From an uncultured Collinsella sp. (GTDB taxonomy: Bacteria; Actinomycetota; Coriobacteriia; Coriobacteriales; Coriobacteriaceae), in the NCBI GenBank assembly GCA_902468045.1, contig CABQXG010000035.1, forward strand, positions 1 through 8,900: DNA of 8,900 bases, in the 5' to 3' direction. Shown piece by piece: positions 5,702 to 8,900 of the stretch (position 1 is the first letter of the stretch; each line of letters begins with the position of its first letter). The notes under the pieces are model-generated. The model did not search any database and had not been told where the DNA came from. It saw only the letters and a list, made by a program, of their open reading frames with translations. The translations under genes and the position numbers were made by a program.

Positions 5702-7555
5702 TTAGCAGCCCTCCTTTGCGCAGACGGATGCGGGGGCGGTCGGGGCACCTGGGGCGAGCGCGGGCGCTGTGCTCCCCCGCTGGCCCTCAAGCTCCTCGCG
5801 GCGCAGCTGCGACTGGCAAATCTCGCGATAGAGCTGACAGGTCGCATAGAGCTCGTCATGTGTGCCCAGGCCGGCAACCGAGCCGTGGTCGAGCACGCAG
5901 ATCACGTCGGCATCGCGCACGGTCGAGACGCGCTGGCTCACAATCACCGTGGTCAGCGGCAGCCCGCCCTTGGCGGCACCGCGCATGCTGCGCTCGCGAA
6001 TGGCATGGCGAAGCGCCGCGTCGGTCTTAAAGTCGAGCGCCGACGCGGAGTCATCCATGATCAATATCTGAGGCGAACCAACCAAGGCACGCGCGATAGT
6101 CAGGCGCTGACGCTGGCCACCGCTAAAGTTCTTGCCGCCCGCCTCGACCGGGGCGTCTAAGCCCTGCGGCTTGTTGCGCACGAACTCGCTGGCCTGCGCC
6201 ATGTCGAGTGCCGCCCAGAGCTCCTCGTCGGTCGCAGCTTCATCGCGCCAGGTCAGGTTGCTGCGGATGGAGCCGCTCACCAGCGATGCGCGCTGCGGAA
6301 CGGTCGCGACCACACGGCGCAGCTGGTCGAGCGGCCAGGTGCGCACGTCGGCGCCCATCACGCTCACGCTGCCGGTGCTCGCATCGTACAGGCGCGGGAT
6401 GAGCGAGACGAGCGTGGACTTGCCGCTACCCGTACCGCCGATAATGCCGAGTGTCTTGCCCAGCGGGAGTTCCAGCGTCACATCGTTGACAGCATTGGCC
6501 GCGCCAGCGCCAAACGAGAAGCTCGCATGGCTCAAGCTCAGCGCGGGAACTGGAGCGACATTGCCCGGCTTGGGCAGCGCGACCGGCTGGTTGCCCTCGT
6601 CGGTGATGCCCGGCACGCAATTGAGCACCTCGTTGATACGCGACGCGCTGGCGCTCGCCTTGGTAAAGACCACGACCAGGTTGGCGACGTACACGATGGA
6701 GGTCAGGGTCTGCGTCATGTAGTTCACAAACGCCATGACCTGGCCCTGCGTAAGCTCGCCCACGCTGACCTGGATGCCGCCCACCCACAGGATGGCGCAC
6801 ACGCCCAGGTTCATCACCAAAAACGTGACGGGGTTGAGAATCGACGAGAGCTTGCCCACCGCGATGGCAGTATTGGCCTGGTCGTCGGCGGCCTGCGCAA
6901 AGCGCTCGCGCTCGTGATCTTCGCGCACGAAGGCGCGAACCACGCGGGCGCCCGAAAGGCCCTCGCGGCAGATAAGCGCGATGCGGTCGAGCTTTGCCTG
7001 CAGCTGCTTGTAGTACGGAATGCAGCGCGCCATGACAACCCAGAACACCAGGCCAATGGCGGGCGTGCAGATCAAAAAGATGATGCCGAGCTTAAGGTCG
7101 ATGGCAAGGGCCGCGCACATGGAGCCCACCGCTAGAAAGGGCCAGCGGATGAGCATGCGCACGCCCAGCGCCACAGCGAGCTGGACCTGGTTAACGTCGT
7201 TGGTGATGCGGGTGATGAGCGACGGCGTGCCAAAGCGGTCGAGCTCAGCATAGCTCAGCTTGTTGATGTGCTCGTAGAGCGCGCCGCGAATGTCGGTGCC
7301 CATGCCCTGCGAGGTGAGCGCCGCCATCTTTTGGCAGACGAGCGTAAACGAGATGCCGATCACGGCCATGGCGGCAAGTAGCATGCCGTAGTGGATAACG
7401 GCGCTCACGTCGTGCGAGCCAATGCCCTTGTCGATCATCTGGGCAATCACCAGCGGCGTCAGCAGGTCAAAGACCACTTCGATCAGCTTACACGCAGGGC
7501 CGATCACCATATACCGGCGAAACTTACCACCAAAACGCCTAAGCAGCTCAATCAT
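5702..7555 (-). CDS. Heterodimeric ABC exporter subunit A (membrane domain fused to ATPase; degenerate Walker B and H-switch)
   Basis: This 617-residue half-transporter is the promoter-proximal gene of the exporter pair. Six membrane helices are predicted at about 15-40, 52-75, 138-158, 160-178, 244-262 and 273-297. ATPase motifs in order: Walker A GGTGSGKST (373-381), Q-loop Gln421, intact signature FSGGQ (477-481), Walker B D501 followed by D502 where the catalytic Glu is expected, and Gln541 (SQRVST) where the switch His is expected. The Glu-to-Asp and His-to-Gln changes are those known in TM287-type subunits. With the partner's SQGQ they make one degenerate ATP site, while this subunit's intact signature completes the partner's active site. 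The C-terminal 40 residues are Pro/Ala-rich and end in CAKEGC. ATG at 7555 is chosen because AGGGAG lies 9 bases upstream; an in-frame TTG at 7588 would add 11 acidic residues and has weaker support. TAA is followed directly by the next gene's ATG. Confidence 0.95.
   Translation of the reverse strand: MIELLRRFGGKFRRYMVIGPACKLIEVVFDLLTPLVIAQMIDKGIGSHDVSAVIHYGMLLAAMAVIGISFTLVCQKMAALTSQGMGTDIRGALYEHINKLSYAELDRFGTPSLITRITNDVNQVQLAVALGVRMLIRWPFLAVGSMCAALAIDLKLGIIFLICTPAIGLVFWVVMARCIPYYKQLQAKLDRIALICREGLSGARVVRAFVREDHERERFAQAADDQANTAIAVGKLSSILNPVTFLVMNLGVCAILWVGGIQVSVGELTQGQVMAFVNYMTQTLTSIVYVANLVVVFTKASASASRINEVLNCVPGITDEGNQPVALPKPGNVAPVPALSLSHASFSFGAGAANAVNDVTLELPLGKTLGIIGGTGSGKSTLVSLIPRLYDASTGSVSVMGADVRTWPLDQLRRVVATVPQRASLVSGSIRSNLTWRDEAATDEELWAALDMAQASEFVRNKPQGLDAPVEAGGKNFSGGQRQRLTIARALVGSPQILIMDDSASALDFKTDAALRHAIRERSMRGAAKGGLPLTTVIVSQRVSTVRDADVICVLDHGSVAGLGTHDELYATCQLYREICQSQLRREELEGQRGSTAPALAPGAPTAPASVCAKEGC
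5710..5715 (-). promoter_or_regulatory. Ribosome binding site of ABC subunit B inside the end of subunit A
   Basis: AGGAGG, near the perfect anti-16S match, is encoded by the last codons of subunit A and stands 8 bases before the ATG at 5701. With the abutting TAA-ATG it implies translational coupling, which suits a 1:1 heterodimer. Confidence 0.8.
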
Positions 7556-7564
7556 AAAAAGGCG

Positions 7565-7570
7565 CTCCCT
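7565..7570 (-). promoter_or_regulatory. Ribosome binding site that decides the start of ABC subunit A
   Basis: AGGGAG on the minus strand lies 9 bases before the ATG at 7555. It sits inside the longer reading frame that would begin at the TTG at 7588, which argues for the shorter protein beginning MIELLRRF. Confidence 0.6.
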
Positions 7571-7599
7571 ATCATCATCCACATTCAATTCGAATCATG

Positions 7600-7629
7600 A
7601 TAGTACCGCCACCCCAAAAGAAGCGTAAA
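7600..7629 (-). promoter_or_regulatory. Candidate promoter of the ABC exporter operon
   Basis: On the minus strand TTTACG (7624-7629) and TACTAT (7600-7605) are separated by 18 bases and lie about 45 bases upstream of the ATG at 7555. Both boxes match consensus at 4 of 6 positions, so the call is tentative. No regulator gene lies next to the operon in this window. Confidence 0.35.
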
Positions 7630-7705
7630 CAACTCGTCATTTCTAACGGGATTCAGTTTTCAGAGAGGTATACGCGCGCACCCAGCCAGTGTCGGGTCGA
7701 CCGCC

Positions 7706-7714
7706 TGATATACT
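7706..7714 (+). promoter_or_regulatory. Candidate extended -10 promoter of the surface protein gene
   Basis: TGATATACT gives an extended -10 element (TG, one base, then TATACT with 5 of 6 consensus bases) about 50 bases before the ATG at 7765. No good -35 box is seen 16-18 bases upstream, which is tolerable for extended -10 promoters. It diverges from the exporter promoter. Confidence 0.45.
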
Positions 7715-7753
7715 TACATTAGTGCTACCAAGTTAGTCGCCGACCCTTGAAAT

Positions 7754-7757
7754 GAGG
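7754..7757 (+). promoter_or_regulatory. Ribosome binding site of the surface protein gene
   Basis: GAGG lies 7 bases before the ATG at 7765 and supports this start, which puts a signal peptide at the N-terminus. Confidence 0.65.
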
Positions 7758-7764
7758 TGCCGAG

Positions 7765-8832
7765 ATGAACGACATTCTCGCAAGAAGAGCAAGACGAGCA
7801 ACTGTGGGCATCGCCCTTTCCGCGGCACTTGTCGCGGGAATCGCCCCCGTAGCGGCGATCGCGGCAGAAACCAGTTCCCCCACCGGTGCGGCCGTTTCGC
7901 AGACGAGCGCCACCAACGGCAATTCGGGCGCCCCGCAGACAGAAGATGCGGCCGCCGCAAAAGAAAAAGCGTATGCAGCCATGCAGGAAGCGCTCAAAAA
8001 ACTCGAGGCCGCAAAAAACGCCGCAAGTCCCGAGAAAATTGCGAGATTCAATGATGACATTGCCCGTTTTCAAGAGCTCCGCGACAAGATGGCGGCGCAA
8101 GCCGTCGAAGAGAGGGAACTCCTTCCCACCATGCAAGCGGACATCGATGCAGCCCAAGCCAAATACGACGGGGCCATCAACCGGGTAAGCGAGCTCCAGG
8201 CAGAATTAGACAAGAAACTTGAGATGCTTAAGACACTCGAAGCACTCGGCTACGAGGAGTTTGTCGAAACTGTTAAACAGCAAATAAAGCAGTTGCACAG
8301 TGAGATCGTAACGGCAAAAGCGCAAGTAGGCCATTGCGAAGAGGAGCTCCGCGAGTTCCAGTACCGCCTCAGAAATCAGGAAAGACGAGTTAATAACTGT
8401 GAACGTGCTGTAGAGAAATATAAAGGCGATATCGACCGGTTCATAGCCTGGCGAGATGCGCTCCTCGACAATTTGAAAAAAGCGCAAACGGCCTATGACG
8501 ACGCCTGCAAGGCATACGAAGAGGCAAAAGCCGCGGCAGACAAGGCCACCTCGCCCGAGATAACGCAACCGACCGAGACGACGCCTCCCACCAACTCGGC
8601 GCAACCGGCCGAGACGACACAGCCCACCGGCTCGCCCGCGACCGGTAAAGACACCTCGCCAAACTCCACCAAGCAAGCGAACAAGAGCAGCGGCAAACAA
8701 GCAGATACGACCGCCGGCAAGCTCGCGAACACGGGCGACACAGCGCCGAGCGCAATCGCACTCGCAGGAATCGCCGCCGCAGGCCTCGGAATAACCGCCG
8801 CAGCCACACGCCGCATCAAGAACTCAAAATAG
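7765..8832 (+). CDS. Sortase-anchored coiled-coil surface protein with LANTG signal
   Basis: The 355-residue protein has the full layout of a Gram-positive wall-anchored protein. Residues 1-34 form a signal peptide: RRARR near the start, hydrophobic core 13-33, cleavage near AIAA-E. A short Ser/Thr/Ala linker (35-60) leads to a long charged helical region (about 62-262) with Leu/Ile/Val spacing and Glu/Lys-rich faces typical of coiled coil, broken near 88-90 and 161-163, so it may fold back as antiparallel helices. Residues 263-318 are Thr/Pro/Ser/Lys-rich and probably cross the wall. The end has LANTG (320-324), a hydrophobic stretch (328-347) and a basic tail (RRIKNSK), the sortase sorting signal with Ala in place of the usual Pro. 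Three cysteines lie in the helical part (191, 212, 248). The ligand or partner is unknown; I recognise no adhesin domain. It is divergent from the exporter, and no sortase gene lies in the window. Confidence 0.9.
   Translation: MNDILARRARRATVGIALSAALVAGIAPVAAIAAETSSPTGAAVSQTSATNGNSGAPQTEDAAAAKEKAYAAMQEALKKLEAAKNAASPEKIARFNDDIARFQELRDKMAAQAVEERELLPTMQADIDAAQAKYDGAINRVSELQAELDKKLEMLKTLEALGYEEFVETVKQQIKQLHSEIVTAKAQVGHCEEELREFQYRLRNQERRVNNCERAVEKYKGDIDRFIAWRDALLDNLKKAQTAYDDACKAYEEAKAAADKATSPEITQPTETTPPTNSAQPAETTQPTGSPATGKDTSPNSTKQANKSSGKQADTTAGKLANTGDTAPSAIALAGIAAAGLGITAAATRRIKNSK
8565..8636 (+). repeat. Two-copy 36-bp (12-codon) tandem repeat in the wall-spanning linker
   Basis: GCAACCGACCGAGACGAC at 8565 recurs as GCAACCGGCCGAGACGAC at 8601. 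The encoded 12-residue copies are QPTETTPPTNSA and QPAETTQPTGSP. Repeats of this kind in Pro/Thr-rich stalks can change copy number between strains and so change stalk length. Confidence 0.65.
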
Positions 8833-8900
8833 CTGCCAGAGCGTATCGCCTTCGCCAATCTACAAGCCCAGAGACAAAAAGAGGCTCGTTTCCCCAACCC

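Noticed and set aside
3905..6160. A 751-codon open frame on the plus strand across both ABC genes
   Set aside because: It is antisense to two genes with complete ATPase motifs, its product is rich in His, Arg and Ala as expected for a GC-rich shadow frame, and it shows no recognisable domain.
7556..7588. TTG start 11 codons upstream for ABC subunit A
   Set aside because: The ATG at 7555 has AGGGAG at good spacing and begins where exporter N-termini usually begin; the extra residues are acidic and overlap that ribosome binding site.
8833..8900. Terminator after the surface protein gene
   Set aside because: A purine-rich AAAAAGAGGCTCG stretch might start a hairpin, but the second half would lie outside the window.

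Overview
The window reads as high-GC Gram-positive chromosome, most likely a gut Coriobacteriia such as Collinsella. That placement rests on the GC-rich codon use, a sortase-type surface protein with a non-canonical LANTG sorting signal, a BilS-like flavodoxin and a large secreted VCBS-type protein. It is an inference from style and protein families, not from a marker gene. No rRNA, tRNA, CRISPR array, transposase or phage gene was found.

Layout from left to right. Positions 1-2423 (minus strand) hold the first 807 codons of a large secreted protein with a Sec signal peptide and DxDxDG calcium-loop/VCBS-like motifs; its C-terminus lies beyond the left edge. Positions 2424-3162 are a 739-bp non-coding gap with two unusual structures. 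Next to the secreted gene is an array of 14-15 bp elements that alternate in orientation with a period of about 62 bp (six clear units at 2579-2931, fading toward 2452). Beyond it is a 137-bp long imperfect hairpin with 34-bp arms (2988-3124), whose inner stem probably ends transcription of the flavodoxin gene. Positions 3163-3714 (minus) encode a flavodoxin-fold protein of the BilS/Flavodoxin_3 type with its own likely promoter. Positions 3842-7555 (minus) are a two-gene operon for a heterodimeric ABC exporter, joined by a TAA-ATG junction with no spacer. A 209-bp divergent promoter region separates it from a plus-strand gene (7765-8832) for a cell-wall-anchored coiled-coil surface protein.

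How the parts fit together. The two ABC genes clearly form one machine: their ATP-site motifs are degenerate in the complementary way known for TM287/288, LmrCD and BmrCD, leaving one consensus and one degenerate ATP site. The flavodoxin lies 127 bp downstream on the same strand but seems to be a separate transcription unit. The two envelope proteins at the window ends (one secreted, one wall-anchored) look independent of the transporter. The most unusual feature is the alternating inverted-repeat array directly upstream of the secreted protein gene.
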